Assembly: GCF_000738435.1 (NCBI RefSeq)
Contig: NZ_CP003984.1
Span: 3,038,001 to 3,102,000 of the forward strand
Direction of reading: 5' to 3'
Origin: Planktomarina temperata RCA23
Lineage (GTDB): Bacteria > Pseudomonadota > Alphaproteobacteria > Rhodobacterales > Rhodobacteraceae
DNA length: 64,000 bases
Positions 55,846 through 64,000 of the stretch are shown one piece after another. Each line of letters begins with the position of its first letter. Positions within the stretch are counted from its first letter, which is position 1. The notes below the pieces were generated by a model that made no database searches, was not told the origin of the DNA, and saw only the letters and a program-made list of their open reading frames with translations. The position numbers were made by a program, and so were the translations under genes.

Positions 55846-56302
55846 CCGACGCGGATTTCTAAGTGCAGCTCTTGCTCTGGCGGGCTGTGGGCTTATTCCT
55901 GTCATGGAGCCCAGCTCGCAGCAGCTTTACAATCAGGTCCTGATCCAAGCCCCGGTCAATCGGGCGGAATATGAGCTGGTGCGGAACTTAGAAGCGCAGC
56001 TTGGAGTCGCAAAAAGCGCGCGTTTTGCGTTGCGTTATGAATTGAACGTCACAGAGGACAATATCGTTGTCTCCGCCGCCCAAGAGATCAGCCGCTATAG
56101 CCTTGTCGGCGAGCTGGAGTATTCCTTGCGGGACAACAATGGCGCCATCCTGACCCACCAGAGTGCAAAATCATTCACCGGCTACTCCGCCACAGGCACC
56201 ACCGTCGCCACCCAGCGGGCTCAGCGAGACGCCCATGACCGCTTAATGGTCATTCTGGCAGACCAAGTCTCCACGGCGCTGCTTACACTGGACCTCCCAT
56301 GA
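55832..56302 (+). CDS. lptE: LPS assembly lipoprotein LptE
   Basis: A 156-residue outer-membrane lipoprotein, partner of LptD in LPS export. The lipobox is LAGC (Cys at about 19), after an [14 protein letters not shown] signal. The C-terminal beta/alpha domain ends with an [21 protein letters not shown] helix typical of LptE. The gene starts inside the leuS end (overlap 14 bases) and overlaps holA by four bases. Confidence 0.88.
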   Translation: MWLSSRRGFLSAALALAGCGLIPVMEPSSQQLYNQVLIQAPVNRAEYELVRNLEAQLGVAKSARFALRYELNVTEDNIVVSAAQEISRYSLVGELEYSLRDNNGAILTHQSAKSFTGYSATGTTVATQRAQRDAHDRLMVILADQVSTALLTLDLP

Positions 56303-57324
56303 AGCTCTCCGCCCGCGACGCAGCGGCGGTTTTTGCGAAGCCCAATCCCAACAAAACAGGGGTGTTGATCTATGGCGCCAATGCGATGCGCGTGGCGCTG
56401 AGGCGACAGCAATTGATCAAGGGGCTGATCGGCCCGCAGGGCGAAGAGGAAATGCGCCTCACGCGCCTGCAGGGCGGTGAGTTACGACGCGACGGGGCCG
56501 CGCTGAATGATGCCATCAAAGCAGTCGGGTTTTTCCCCGGCCCGCGCGTGGTTCTCGTGGAAGACGCCAATGACAATTGCGCCGATGCAATCCTGGCGGG
56601 ATTGGCCGATTGGCAGGCCGGTGATGCGCAGATGGTTGTCATTGGCGGCGCTCTAAAGCCGACATCAAAAATCCGCAAAGCTTTTGAAGCCCATCCCAAT
56701 GCCTGGTCTATCGCCATTTTTGATGAACCGCCCACCCGCGCCGAAGTGGAGGCCGCTTTGGCAAAAGTCGGCATGGGCGCGGTCGACGCTGAGGCCAGCG
56801 CGGCCATTACAGATCTTTCCAAGGCCATAGATCCCGGAGATTTCAGTCAATTCTTGGAAAAATTGTCCCTATATTGCATGTCCCAAGCCGGACCCGTCAC
56901 CCTAAGAGATGTTGAGATCTGCGCGCCGCAATCCACCGAAGCGGCGCTCGATGATGTCATTGGGTTGGTGGCCGATTTGAAAACAAATGAGATTGCCCCA
57001 GTGTTGCACCGCGTGATCGCTCAGGGCGGAACCGCCACCGGGCTTTGCATTGCCGCTTTGCGCCATTTTCGCCTTCTCCACGCCGCAGCCTCTGATCCAG
57101 CAGGCGCGCAGCAAGGTGTGGCAAAGCTTCGGCCGCCGGTTTACGGGCCACGTCGAGATCGGATCCAACGGCAGGTCGGCGCTTGGCGTCGAGACCGGCT
57201 GGAACAGGTGATTTCGCTTTTGCTAGACACTGATTTGCAGCTACGATCTGCGGGGCAAACCGCGCCGCAAATGGCACAGGTTGAGAGATGTTTCATCCGA
57301 ATTTCAATGATGGGGAAAAGATAA
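56299..57324 (+). CDS. holA: DNA polymerase III delta subunit HolA
   Basis: A 341-residue clamp-loader delta subunit. It opens with a typical YGANAMRVALRRQQLI N-terminal segment, followed by the AAA-like fold with VVLVEDANDN (about 84) and the C-terminal collar helices. Members have no Walker A motif, as here. The ATGA overlap couples it to lptE. The next gene, a GST, starts immediately after its stop. Confidence 0.93.
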   Translation: MKLSARDAAAVFAKPNPNKTGVLIYGANAMRVALRRQQLIKGLIGPQGEEEMRLTRLQGGELRRDGAALNDAIKAVGFFPGPRVVLVEDANDNCADAILAGLADWQAGDAQMVVIGGALKPTSKIRKAFEAHPNAWSIAIFDEPPTRAEVEAALAKVGMGAVDAEASAAITDLSKAIDPGDFSQFLEKLSLYCMSQAGPVTLRDVEICAPQSTEAALDDVIGLVADLKTNEIAPVLHRVIAQGGTATGLCIAALRHFRLLHAAASDPAGAQQGVAKLRPPVYGPRRDRIQRQVGAWRRDRLEQVISLLLDTDLQLRSAGQTAPQMAQVERCFIRISMMGKR

Positions 57325-57912
57325 ATGTATACGGTATTGGGTTCGACCAAAAATCGAACTTTGCGAGTGATTTGGACGCTTGAGGAATTGGGCTTGCCCT
57401 ATGATCAGGTCAAAGGCGACCCTGGCTCAGCAGAGGCCAAGGCGCACAACCCCAGTGGTAAAGTGCCGGCCTTGGTGGTCGATGGAGAGGTTCTACCTGA
57501 TAGCGTTGCGATCATGAGTTTTTTATCTGACCGTCACAATGCCCTAACCTTTCCAGCCGGATCTGTCGAACGGTTGCGCATGGATGGGCATATTCATTTC
57601 CTGCTCGAAGAATTCGACAGCCTACTCTGGGTTTCGGCGAAAAACTCTTTTGTTAATCCGCCTGAGCACCGTGCCGCCGAAGTGAAGCCCGTGTTGAAAT
57701 GGGAGTTTGAACGCAGTTTAAAGCGGCTTGAAGCCCGGCTTCAGGGCGCGTTCCTCATGGGCGAGCAGTTTACAATCGCCGACATTTTGGCAGTGCATTG
57801 CCTCAATTGGGCCTATACGGCGAAATTCCCAGACGCCAGCCCTGTTTTAAAGGACTATGCCAAACGCTGCCGAGCGCGTCCGGCCTATGTAAGGGCTTTA
57901 GCGGAAAGATAA
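57325..57912 (+). CDS. Glutathione S-transferase family protein
   Basis: A 195-residue GST with the N-terminal YTVLGSTKNRTLRVIW helix, the HNPSGKVPALVV cis-proline and DSVAIMSFL glutathione segments, and FTIADILAVHCLNWAY in the C-terminal domain. The ATG is directly adjacent to the holA stop, so it is cotranscribed with leuS-lptE-holA. It converges with a flavoprotein gene, the 3' ends overlapping by 28 bases. Confidence 0.9.
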   Translation: MYTVLGSTKNRTLRVIWTLEELGLPYDQVKGDPGSAEAKAHNPSGKVPALVVDGEVLPDSVAIMSFLSDRHNALTFPAGSVERLRMDGHIHFLLEEFDSLLWVSAKNSFVNPPEHRAAEVKPVLKWEFERSLKRLEARLQGAFLMGEQFTIADILAVHCLNWAYTAKFPDASPVLKDYAKRCRARPAYVRALAER

Positions 57913-59108
57913 TCAGCGGCCGCGCGGCCAGCCCAACGGCCGGTCGCGAGGCAGGCGGTGATCAAATAACCGCCCGTCGGTGCGTCCCAATTCAGCATCT
58001 CACCGGCGCAAAATACGCCCGGGAAATCCCGAAGCATCAACTCAGGTGTCAATGCGTCCCATGACAGTCCACCAGCTGTTGAGATGGCCTCATCTATAGG
58101 GCGCGGTCCCGAGACCTGCAGCGGCGCAGCTTTGATTGCAGCAATAAGCCCATCGGTATCGCGGGGCATAGGGCGGGTCAGCTCAAACAGCAGGGCTCGT
58201 TTTGTGGCATCCAGTTTGACGGATTTTCGCAAGAAATTGCTCAGACTGTCCTTGGGCTTGCGATTTGAAATCATGTCCCTCAAGGCGTGGATTGAAAGCT
58301 GTGGCGCCAAATCAATCCGGGCCAAAGGGGTCTGCCGCAGCATCCGCCCCAGCGCATAGATTGCCCCGCCTTCCACACCGGATTGTGTGATCACAAATTC
58401 ACCACGGCTTCGCTGATCTGCGACGGTAAGTTCGATATTCTTTACGGGTTGGCCAAAAAACGGGCGCATATGATCCGACCAAGCGCGCTGCAGTCCCACA
58501 TTTGACGCTTGAATAGGGACAATCGGCACGCCCGCCGCCGCGACTGGCGTTTGCCAAGCGCCATCAGACCCTAAACGCGCCCAACTCGCGCCACCGAGCG
58601 CGAGGATCAACGCCCCGGCCGTCACGGCGACCTGGCCCTTTGGCGTGGCCAGCAGATGCGGCGCATCTGTGGTCAATGGACCGATCCATCGGTGGCGGCG
58701 CAGCAATACAACACCCAGCGCATCGAGCCGCGCCAGCCACGCCCGCAGAAGGGGAGACGCTTTCATGCGCGTCGGAAAAACCCGGCCTGTGCTGCCTGTG
58801 AAGACCTCCTGCCCAAGGCCTTGCGCAAAGCCGATGACCTCAGCCGGCCCAAATTGCGCTAGAATGGGCTTCAAGGGGGCGATGGTGTCAAAATGCTCCA
58901 AGAACGTGTTGGGCTCTTCTGCCTTGGTTAGGTTGAGACCAGATTTTCCAGCCATGAGAAATTTTCGTGCAGGGGAGGGCATCGCCTCAGCTATTGCCAC
59001 ACGCATCCCAGCCCGCGCGGCTTGCTCTGCCGCCATCAGCCCGGCTGGGCCCGCGCCCACAACCAATAGGTCAAACACATTTTGAGACTGGGCTTGGGCG
59101 TGATCCAT
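57885..59108 (-). CDS. HI0933-type NAD(P)/FAD flavoprotein
   Basis: A 407-residue flavoprotein of the BaiN/HI0933 family (TIGR03862-like). The N-terminal GAGPAGLMAAEQAARAG is the FAD motif. KFLMAGKSGLNLTKAEE and a late GVFCAGEMLNWDAPTGGYL segment are diagnostic. The biochemical role is unsettled; some relatives reduce bile-acid-like or other substrates. It runs opposite to and overlaps the end of the GST gene. Confidence 0.9.
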   Translation of the reverse strand: MDHAQAQSQNVFDLLVVGAGPAGLMAAEQAARAGMRVAIAEAMPSPARKFLMAGKSGLNLTKAEEPNTFLEHFDTIAPLKPILAQFGPAEVIGFAQGLGQEVFTGSTGRVFPTRMKASPLLRAWLARLDALGVVLLRRHRWIGPLTTDAPHLLATPKGQVAVTAGALILALGGASWARLGSDGAWQTPVAAAGVPIVPIQASNVGLQRAWSDHMRPFFGQPVKNIELTVADQRSRGEFVITQSGVEGGAIYALGRMLRQTPLARIDLAPQLSIHALRDMISNRKPKDSLSNFLRKSVKLDATKRALLFELTRPMPRDTDGLIAAIKAAPLQVSGPRPIDEAISTAGGLSWDALTPELMLRDFPGVFCAGEMLNWDAPTGGYLITACLATGRWAGRAAADYLSAKALT

Positions 59109-59253
59109 ATTAGGTGGATCCTTGCGAAGGTGCCGGTGAGCTTATCATTTTGTGTTCCGTGACCGCTGCTGCCCCGTCGATAGCGCCGGCCCTTCTGCCG
59201 CGCAATGAAGAATTGCGCAATGTCACATCAAACGCGCTGCAATGCGACAGGCG

Positions 59254-59286
59254 CAACAAAAAAGAGCGACGCCAAAGCGCCGCTCT
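59254..59286 (-). terminator. Intrinsic terminator of the intact porin
   Basis: On the minus strand AGAGCGGCGC-TTTG-GCGTCGCTCT followed by TTTTTTG; ten-pair stem with one G-T pair, directly after the porin stop. Confidence 0.88.
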
Positions 59287-59310
59287 CTCTTTAACCGAAG
59301 TTGGTTTCGC

Positions 59311-60243
59311 TTAGAATGCGAAGTTCAAACCAACAGCTGTCAGGTCGTTTGCTGTACCGGCTTTGTCGTGCATTGCTGCAAAAGCAGATGCGCCGCCACC
59401 GAGTGCGTAATCAGCGATGATTGTAGTCGCGTCAGCTTCGTCGATTGCGAATGATGCAACCAGGTCGCCTGCAGAGTACTTAAGTGAGAAATCCCACTCG
59501 TCGCCAAATGCATCCGCACCAGCTACTTCGCCTGGCTTGATTGCTGTGTAACCAACAGTCAAAGCGTCCATTGCATATGAGAAGCCAACTGTTTGCTCGT
59601 CTTCGCCACCGGAAGCCAATGACTCGTCTTCAACAGAGCCCTTCAGCGTCAAGCCATTGCCCATTGCGTAAGATGCAGCAATCTTAGTAGCGCTGCCACC
59701 GTTGTCGTCGTTGTTTGTACCAGTCAATGTGAGTGCTACGCCAGCAACGTCACCGCTTAAGCTATAAGAGCTGTGCGATTCGCTTTCATCAGATGTCATT
59801 GCGACACTCCAACCAGCGATTGAACCGGAGAGTTTTACGTCATGTGCGCCATCAGTGTCATCAAACAAGTTGTCGATGCCTGCGTGATCTACAGTCAATG
59901 TCCAACCAGCGTATGAAACTGCTACGTCTGCTGCAGTTACAGGAGCGCCTTGCTGTTCCATCTCATCATCATCGTTGTAGTCGATTTTAGCGCCAGCGCC
60001 CATGTCTAAGCCCAGTGATACAGCAACACCGTTGTCGGATTCAGCAGAAGCTGTGATATCGAAGTCATAGTATGATTCAAAGAACATATCGACGCCGTAG
60101 GAAGTGGTCGAACCTGCTTTAGCGTCGGATGCACCGTTGTCATCGATCAGTGCAACGCCGGCTGTGCCGGAGAAAGATACGTCAGCTTGGGCAACGCCAG
60201 CGGCGAGAACCAAAGAAGTAGTTGTAAGGAGGATGCGTTTCAT
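59311..60243 (-). CDS. Rhodobacter-type outer-membrane porin
   Basis: A 310-residue porin with a clean signal peptide (MKRILLTTTSLVLAAGVAQA) and mature start DVSFSGTAGVAL. Acidic, glycine-rich beta strands follow, with the terminal motif ending in AVGLNFAF. The ATG at 60243 has GAGGGA six bases upstream; the open frame extends upstream but lacks a ribosome site. It is the intact counterpart of the broken porin at 52017 and presumably the active general diffusion channel here. Confidence 0.93.
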   Translation of the reverse strand: MKRILLTTTSLVLAAGVAQADVSFSGTAGVALIDDNGASDAKAGSTTSYGVDMFFESYYDFDITASAESDNGVAVSLGLDMGAGAKIDYNDDDEMEQQGAPVTAADVAVSYAGWTLTVDHAGIDNLFDDTDGAHDVKLSGSIAGWSVAMTSDESESHSSYSLSGDVAGVALTLTGTNNDDNGGSATKIAASYAMGNGLTLKGSVEDESLASGGEDEQTVGFSYAMDALTVGYTAIKPGEVAGADAFGDEWDFSLKYSAGDLVASFAIDEADATTIIADYALGGGASAFAAMHDKAGTANDLTAVGLNFAF

Positions 60244-60283
60244 GTTTTTCCCTCGAGTTGCTATCCAAAATAAAAATACCAAG

Positions 60284-60299
60284 CCAAGGAATACCTTGG
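60284..60299 (-). promoter_or_regulatory. Hairpin in the porin leader
   Basis: A perfect CCAAGG-AATA-CCTTGG hairpin followed on the minus strand by CTTGG and a T-rich stretch; about 40 bases before the porin start. It could be an attenuator or small-RNA target; unproven. Confidence 0.35.
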
Positions 60300-60480
60300 T
60301 TAAGCATTACGGCTTTAGTGACGTGAGAACGGCCCTTGGGTCAAGTGATCCCCCTGTCACAAGGCACCGAAACGCCAACATGATGCACAGATGTCACACT
60401 GCATCGGTGGTTTTCAGCCAATGACATCCTGCCTGTTCCTGTTTAAACTCAGGTTAATGTCGAAAAAAGGTTAAAAAAAT

Positions 60481-61143
60481 ATGTCACTGTTCCATGTTTC
60501 GGAAGAGATTTTACAAGCGCAGCAGGACGCCGGACGCGCTTCAGGCTCGGTGGAGCTGATTGCCGTGTCCAAAGTGCAGCCCAATGATCGTGTTTTGGCG
60601 GTTCTGCAGCAGGGTCATCGGGTTTTTGGTGAGAATCGCGTGCAGGAAGCGGAAGGCAAATGGCCGGAGTTCCAAAAAACATTCCCCGATGCAAAGGTGC
60701 ATCTGCTCGGACCGCTGCAATCGAACAAAGCGCGCGCAGCCATGCGCCTATTTGATTGTCTCCACACGTTAGACCGCCCCAAATTGGCAACCGCTCTGGC
60801 GCGCTTGGCCCAAGAGCTGGGCCATTGCCCGGCGCTTTTCATCCAAGTCAACACCGGCTTGGAACCACAAAAGGCCGGCATTGCCCCCGATGCGGTAGAT
60901 ACATTCGTCAAAGACTGCCGTGCTCTGGATCTGCCTGTGATGGGCTTAATGTGCATCCCACCTGTCGAGGAAGAGGCCAGCCTGCATTTCGCGCTTTTGG
61001 CCAAACTGGCGCGGCGCAATGGGCTAGAGGGATTATCCATGGGCATGTCCGATGATTTTGCCAAGGCAATCTCCTTTGGCGCCACCCATGTCCGGGTTGG
61101 CTCAGCGATTTTTGGCGCGCGGGTGCAGGCCCCTCATCCGTGA
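60481..61143 (+). CDS. YggS-family PLP homeostasis protein
   Basis: A 220-residue PLP-binding protein. The PLP lysine lies in IAVSKVQP (about 31), followed by FGENRVQEA (about 49), HLLGPLQSNKAR (about 78), a GLEPQKAGI stretch and C-terminal MGMSDDF and VRVGSAIFG motifs. This is a regulator of vitamin B6 pools with no known catalytic activity. Full length for the family. It diverges from the porin gene across a 237-base space that contains a GATGCA/TGCATC inverted repeat at 60382-60405. Confidence 0.94.
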   Translation: MSLFHVSEEILQAQQDAGRASGSVELIAVSKVQPNDRVLAVLQQGHRVFGENRVQEAEGKWPEFQKTFPDAKVHLLGPLQSNKARAAMRLFDCLHTLDRPKLATALARLAQELGHCPALFIQVNTGLEPQKAGIAPDAVDTFVKDCRALDLPVMGLMCIPPVEEEASLHFALLAKLARRNGLEGLSMGMSDDFAKAISFGATHVRVGSAIFGARVQAPHP

Positions 61144-61149
61144 GCCGTG

Positions 61150-61644
61150 TTAACGGACAATAAGCCGGGTGCCGGGCACTGCCCGCGTGGCCAGCCAATG
61201 AATATCTGGGCGTGCCAGCGCAATACAGCCCGCTGTAGGTGCGCCTAGTTTGCGCCATTGGTGCATGAAAATCGCAGAGCCCGCCCCTGGATGTGCATTG
61301 GGCCAATTCCAATCCGTGATCAACACAATGTCATATTGCGGATCTGCCCGACGCATCTGTTCGTGACTGGCCTGCAAAGGCGCGCGGCAAAGCTGATTAT
61401 ATAATGGGTGAGCCGGATCATCACACCACAGATCTCCAGGGTGGATTGGAACCGCCCAAGGGGCGGGCGGCGCAATCCGGTCGGGGCGATACATAAGCGC
61501 AGCAATGCGCAAGATGCCACGGGGGGTCGCCCCATCGCCTTCTCTCTTATCATCGCGCACCCCGCCGCGCCCACAGGTCGCCGCGAGCGTGCGACCAAGA
61601 TAGCGCAAGCGACCAGAGGCATAGACCATATCAAAGGCGCTCAT
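61150..61644 (-). CDS. L,D-transpeptidase-like (YkuD) family protein
   Basis: A 164-residue protein carrying the YkuD catalytic motif HQWRKLGAPTAGCIAL (His then TAGC, Cys at about 140). The N-terminal RLRYLGRTLAATCGRGGV and KREGDGATPRG segments are typical of the short YkuD proteins next to ribA. No signal peptide is visible, so a cytoplasmic or unusual export route is possible. Its start overlaps the ribA stop by four bases (ATGA). Confidence 0.88.
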   Translation of the reverse strand: MSAFDMVYASGRLRYLGRTLAATCGRGGVRDDKREGDGATPRGILRIAALMYRPDRIAPPAPWAVPIHPGDLWCDDPAHPLYNQLCRAPLQASHEQMRRADPQYDIVLITDWNWPNAHPGAGSAIFMHQWRKLGAPTAGCIALARPDIHWLATRAVPGTRLIVR

Positions 61645-62696
61645 AGCAAATGCCCAGATTTTTCCGCCTTAGTTCGCAGATAGCCGCGGTTCTGCGCTGT
61701 GCCGCCCACAACCAATGGCACGCGTTCAGTGACCATAAGGCCTTGGTCTTGCAAGCGGGCAACTTTATTGGGGTTATTGGTCATCAACCGTATGGATAAA
61801 AAGCCAAGGCTTTTGAGCAACTCTGCCCCGATCTGAAAATCCCGCTCGTCATCTTCGAAACCCAGGCGATGATTGGCCTCAACCGTATCAAAACCTTGGC
61901 TCTGCAACGCATAGGCCCGCATTTTATTGGCCAGACCAATCCCGCGGCCTTCTTGATTGAGATAGAGCAGGATCCCGGCGCCTTCCTGCCCCATCTGCGC
62001 CAAAGCACCTTTGAGCTGTGGGCCGCAGTCACATTTCAAGGATCCCAGAATATCCCCAGTGAAACATGCCGAATGCAAACGGGTTAAGACCGGTGCCGCC
62101 CGATCGGGCGCGCCAATCTCAACCGCATAATGTTCATCCCCACCGCCATCTGGGCGAAACACATGCAAACGTCCCGCTTGACTAACCTCCAGTGGAAGTT
62201 GCGCAGAAACCACATGCGCAAAGCCAGGCTCCAACAAGATATCCACCGGCAAATGCGTTAAACTGCTGAGCGGCTCGGGGCTGTGCACCGTGATCGCCAT
62301 GGGCAAAAGATGCGCCGCTTTCAATAGCGCCACCGCAAGGCGTTGCCCATCAGCAGATCCGCCGCGCAGGGCTTGGAAGGGACCCTTCATCGGATAGCTA
62401 AGGTCGAGAATGGGATCGGCCACCGCATGGCACCAGCGCGCATCGACCGACAGAGGCACAGAAATGCGCGCCACATCCCCGTCATATGCGTTGATCTTAA
62501 GCGTATCGGCCCGCCACTTTGACAAAACCGCTTGCACCTCACCCAAAGCGCGCAGCGCCTCCAGCCGGTCTTGCGTCAAAGTCTCTGCCGCGCAGACCAC
62601 AAGAGGCTGCGGCAAATCAATGACCACCGGCAGACCCATACGAAGATCGGTCAAAGCACGAGCGCGCAGCTCAACAGGAGAAGGTGATATACTCAT
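61641..62696 (-). CDS. ribA: GTP cyclohydrolase II RibA (with N-terminal extension)
   Basis: A 351-residue enzyme opening the imidazole ring of GTP for riboflavin synthesis. The zinc cysteines are in HSACFTGDILGSLKCDCG (about 210-227), the GTP-binding segment is YLNQEGRGIGLANKM (about 245-259), and the C-terminal LMTNNPNKVARL is typical. An N-terminal region of about 150 residues lacks the DHBP-synthase acidic motifs, so it is not a functional RibB half. Translationally coupled to the YkuD-type gene. Confidence 0.93.
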   Translation of the reverse strand: MSISPSPVELRARALTDLRMGLPVVIDLPQPLVVCAAETLTQDRLEALRALGEVQAVLSKWRADTLKINAYDGDVARISVPLSVDARWCHAVADPILDLSYPMKGPFQALRGGSADGQRLAVALLKAAHLLPMAITVHSPEPLSSLTHLPVDILLEPGFAHVVSAQLPLEVSQAGRLHVFRPDGGGDEHYAVEIGAPDRAAPVLTRLHSACFTGDILGSLKCDCGPQLKGALAQMGQEGAGILLYLNQEGRGIGLANKMRAYALQSQGFDTVEANHRLGFEDDERDFQIGAELLKSLGFLSIRLMTNNPNKVARLQDQGLMVTERVPLVVGGTAQNRGYLRTKAEKSGHLL

Positions 62697-62839
62697 AGAA
62701 CGTCCGATAGCCCTTTTTTCGGGTGAATTGAAACAATTCCTTCATTTATGACACGAGGTCGTGAGATCACTGTCGCAAATCTTGCAATAAAGCGCCCAAG
62801 CGCGCAGGTATAGGCTATCCTATGAATTGGAGAGGTAGA

Positions 62840-63526
62840 ATGGCACAGCTTAAAAAAGTTCTTTTGATCGACGACGACGAAGATCTGAGAGAGGCTTTGA
62901 GCGAGCAACTTCTTATGACGGAAGATTTTGATGTCTACGAGGGCAACAGCGGCGCGGCGGCTTTGGAAAAGGTCAAGCAGCAGAGTTACGATCTTTTGGT
63001 CTTGGATGTGGGTCTGCCGGACACAGATGGGCGTGAGCTGTGCCGATTGATCCGCAAACAGGGCGTTAAATGCCCCATCGTGATGCTCACCGGCCATGAT
63101 ACAGATTCCGACACGATTTTGGGTCTGGATGCCGGCGCCAATGACTATATCACCAAGCCCTTTAAATTTCCCGTACTTTTGGCCCGTATGCGCGCGCAGC
63201 TGCGCCAGCATGAGCAATCGGAAGATGCGATCTTCACCCTTGGGCCCTATACGTTCAAACCCTCAATCAAGATATTGGTCACCGCTGATGACAAGAAAAT
63301 TCGCCTGACCGAAAAAGAAACTAATATCTTAAAATTTCTATACCGCGCCACCGAAGATGTGGTGCCACGTGACATTCTTTTGCATGAAGTATGGGGCTAT
63401 AATGCCGGCGTCACGACCCATACGCTGGAAACCCATATTTATCGCCTGCGTCAGAAAATTGAACCCGATCCCGGCAAGGCCAGCATATTAATTACCGAAA
63501 ACGGCGGCTATCGCTTGTCAATGTGA
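62840..63526 (+). CDS. OmpR-family DNA-binding response regulator
   Basis: A 228-residue regulator. The receiver domain has acidic residues in LIDDDED (about 10-16), the phospho-acceptor Asp in LLVLDVGLPD (about 54), and Lys in ITKPFKFP (about 105). The C-terminal winged helix includes RLTEKETNILKFLYR and THTLETHIYRLRQKIEPDP. The ATG at 62840 has GAGAGG upstream. No kinase gene is adjacent. The family resembles envelope-control regulators, but no symbol is assigned. Confidence 0.9.
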   Translation: MAQLKKVLLIDDDEDLREALSEQLLMTEDFDVYEGNSGAAALEKVKQQSYDLLVLDVGLPDTDGRELCRLIRKQGVKCPIVMLTGHDTDSDTILGLDAGANDYITKPFKFPVLLARMRAQLRQHEQSEDAIFTLGPYTFKPSIKILVTADDKKIRLTEKETNILKFLYRATEDVVPRDILLHEVWGYNAGVTTHTLETHIYRLRQKIEPDPGKASILITENGGYRLSM

Positions 63527-63584
63527 CCCCCTCCAATCCCCGGCGCCGGGGCATTATCGCAAGGCGTCTTTCCTCCCTCGACCT

Positions 63585-63613
63585 AAGCCCGGGCCCCGCG
63601 CCCGGGTTTTTTT
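63585..63613 (+). terminator. Intrinsic terminator of the response regulator
   Basis: AAGCCCGGG and CCCGGGTTT pair around CCCCGCG, with a T7 tract. Confidence 0.88.
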
Positions 63614-63778
63614 GGTCTCCTCCAATCACCGTTATGACAAAGACCTCTGCATAACGCCATTTCAACACGAAAGGCCTGGGCGGATGCCTATGAACGGTAG
63701 TGAAATCACTCAAAATTTGAGCAATAACTATACATATCAGTATACCCAGACGGTGAATGCACCTGCCGAGGAGCTTGT

Positions 63779-64000
63779 TCAGGCAAAGCCAATGGATACC
63801 TGACCAAAGGCGCCAAAATCAGCAACAAATTCATCCTTTGGTCGCGCTTCAATCGGACGAATGAACGAGCCAGACAGAACAACATCGCCAGCGCGAATTT
63901 TCTGCCCATAGGCTTCAAGACGTTCGGACAGCCAAACGATTCCCATAACCGGATCGTTCAAAACACCCGCGCCAAGACCGGTCTCTTCAACCTCTCCATT
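63779..64000 (-). CDS. 2-keto-4-pentenoate / HpaH-type hydratase, C-terminal end, 5' beyond window
   Basis: The minus-strand frame is open from the window edge to the stop at 63779-63781 (74 codons). The sequence (EETGLGAGVLNDPVMG, then WLSERLEAYGQKI and VVLSGSFIRPI) is the C-terminal part of the fumarylacetoacetate-hydrolase-like hydratases acting in meta-cleavage or homoprotocatechuate pathways. The upstream part lies outside the window. Which of the related substrates it uses cannot be told from this fragment. Confidence 0.85.
   Translation of the reverse strand, partial: NGEVEETGLGAGVLNDPVMGIVWLSERLEAYGQKIRAGDVVLSGSFIRPIEARPKDEFVADFGAFGQVSIGFA

Noticed and set aside
60457-60480. CtrA binding site before the YggS-type gene
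   Set aside because: Two TTAA words occur, but their spacing is 13 rather than 7 bases.
63684-63803. 40-codon plus-strand frame before the right edge
   Set aside because: It runs over the end of the hydratase gene on the other strand, has a weak ribosome site and no family resemblance.

Overview
The window is a chromosomal segment of an alphaproteobacterium, most likely a marine Rhodobacteraceae (Roseobacter group) of moderate GC. Reasons seen in the sequence: two Rhodobacter-type porins, MipZ, an RpoE-ChrR pair with its divergent lipid/oxidoreductase operon, the gene order ffh - chorismate mutase - rpsP - small ORF - rimM - trmD - rplS - rpmE, and the order heparinase-like protein - purH - lspA - two M16 peptidases. 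The genus is inference; the moderate GC would fit an RCA/Planktomarina-like lineage. No rRNA or tRNA gene, CRISPR array or complete insertion sequence was found.

Layout. 1-9181: housekeeping genes on the plus strand (heparinase-like tail, purH, lspA, an active plus an inactive M16 peptidase, mutL, rmuC). 9176-15175: the rpoE-chrR regulator pair facing a tightly coupled five-gene operon (FAD oxidoreductase, DUF1365, MFS, DUF3833, SDR). Both sides carry a matching ECF-type promoter, so this looks like a self-contained singlet-oxygen / membrane-lipid response unit. 15181-17518: saccharopine dehydrogenase, a glutathione transferase and a histidine phosphatase. 17678-23232: an unaccompanied molybdenum formate dehydrogenase alpha subunit, an odd membrane-anchored pentapeptide-like protein with an AT-rich core, DUF1643 and a haloacetate-dehalogenase-like hydrolase. 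23378-26972: rpsO, a DMT transporter and pnp. 27297-34885: aldehyde dehydrogenase, an RluA-type synthase, yjbH (broken by one amber codon), a yjbF lipoprotein, galE and a GlcD-like oxidase. 35207-39878: the SRP/ribosome/tRNA-modification run. 40055-44447: mipZ, a sugar kinase, pobA and kynU.

44448-50163: a low-GC spacer with operator-like repeats, then a GntR regulator and catabolic enzymes (YghU-type transferase, epimerase, enoyl-CoA hydratase, hydroxyacyl-CoA-type dehydrogenase, SDR). 50328-53107: a globin, a lone tyrosine recombinase, and a porin whose signal peptide is frameshifted by one lost A. 53287-59108: leuS-lptE-holA, a GST and a HI0933-type flavoprotein. 59311-64000: an intact porin, a YggS-type protein, an L,D-transpeptidase-like protein, GTP cyclohydrolase II, an OmpR-type regulator and the C-terminal end of a 2-keto-4-pentenoate/HpaH-type hydratase running off the right edge.

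The most notable items are the RpoE-ChrR unit with paired promoters and no methyltransferase, the two one-mutation outer-membrane pseudogenes (yjbH amber, porin -1 shift), the hairpin-rich leader before the aldehyde dehydrogenase, and the AT-rich pentapeptide-like membrane protein.
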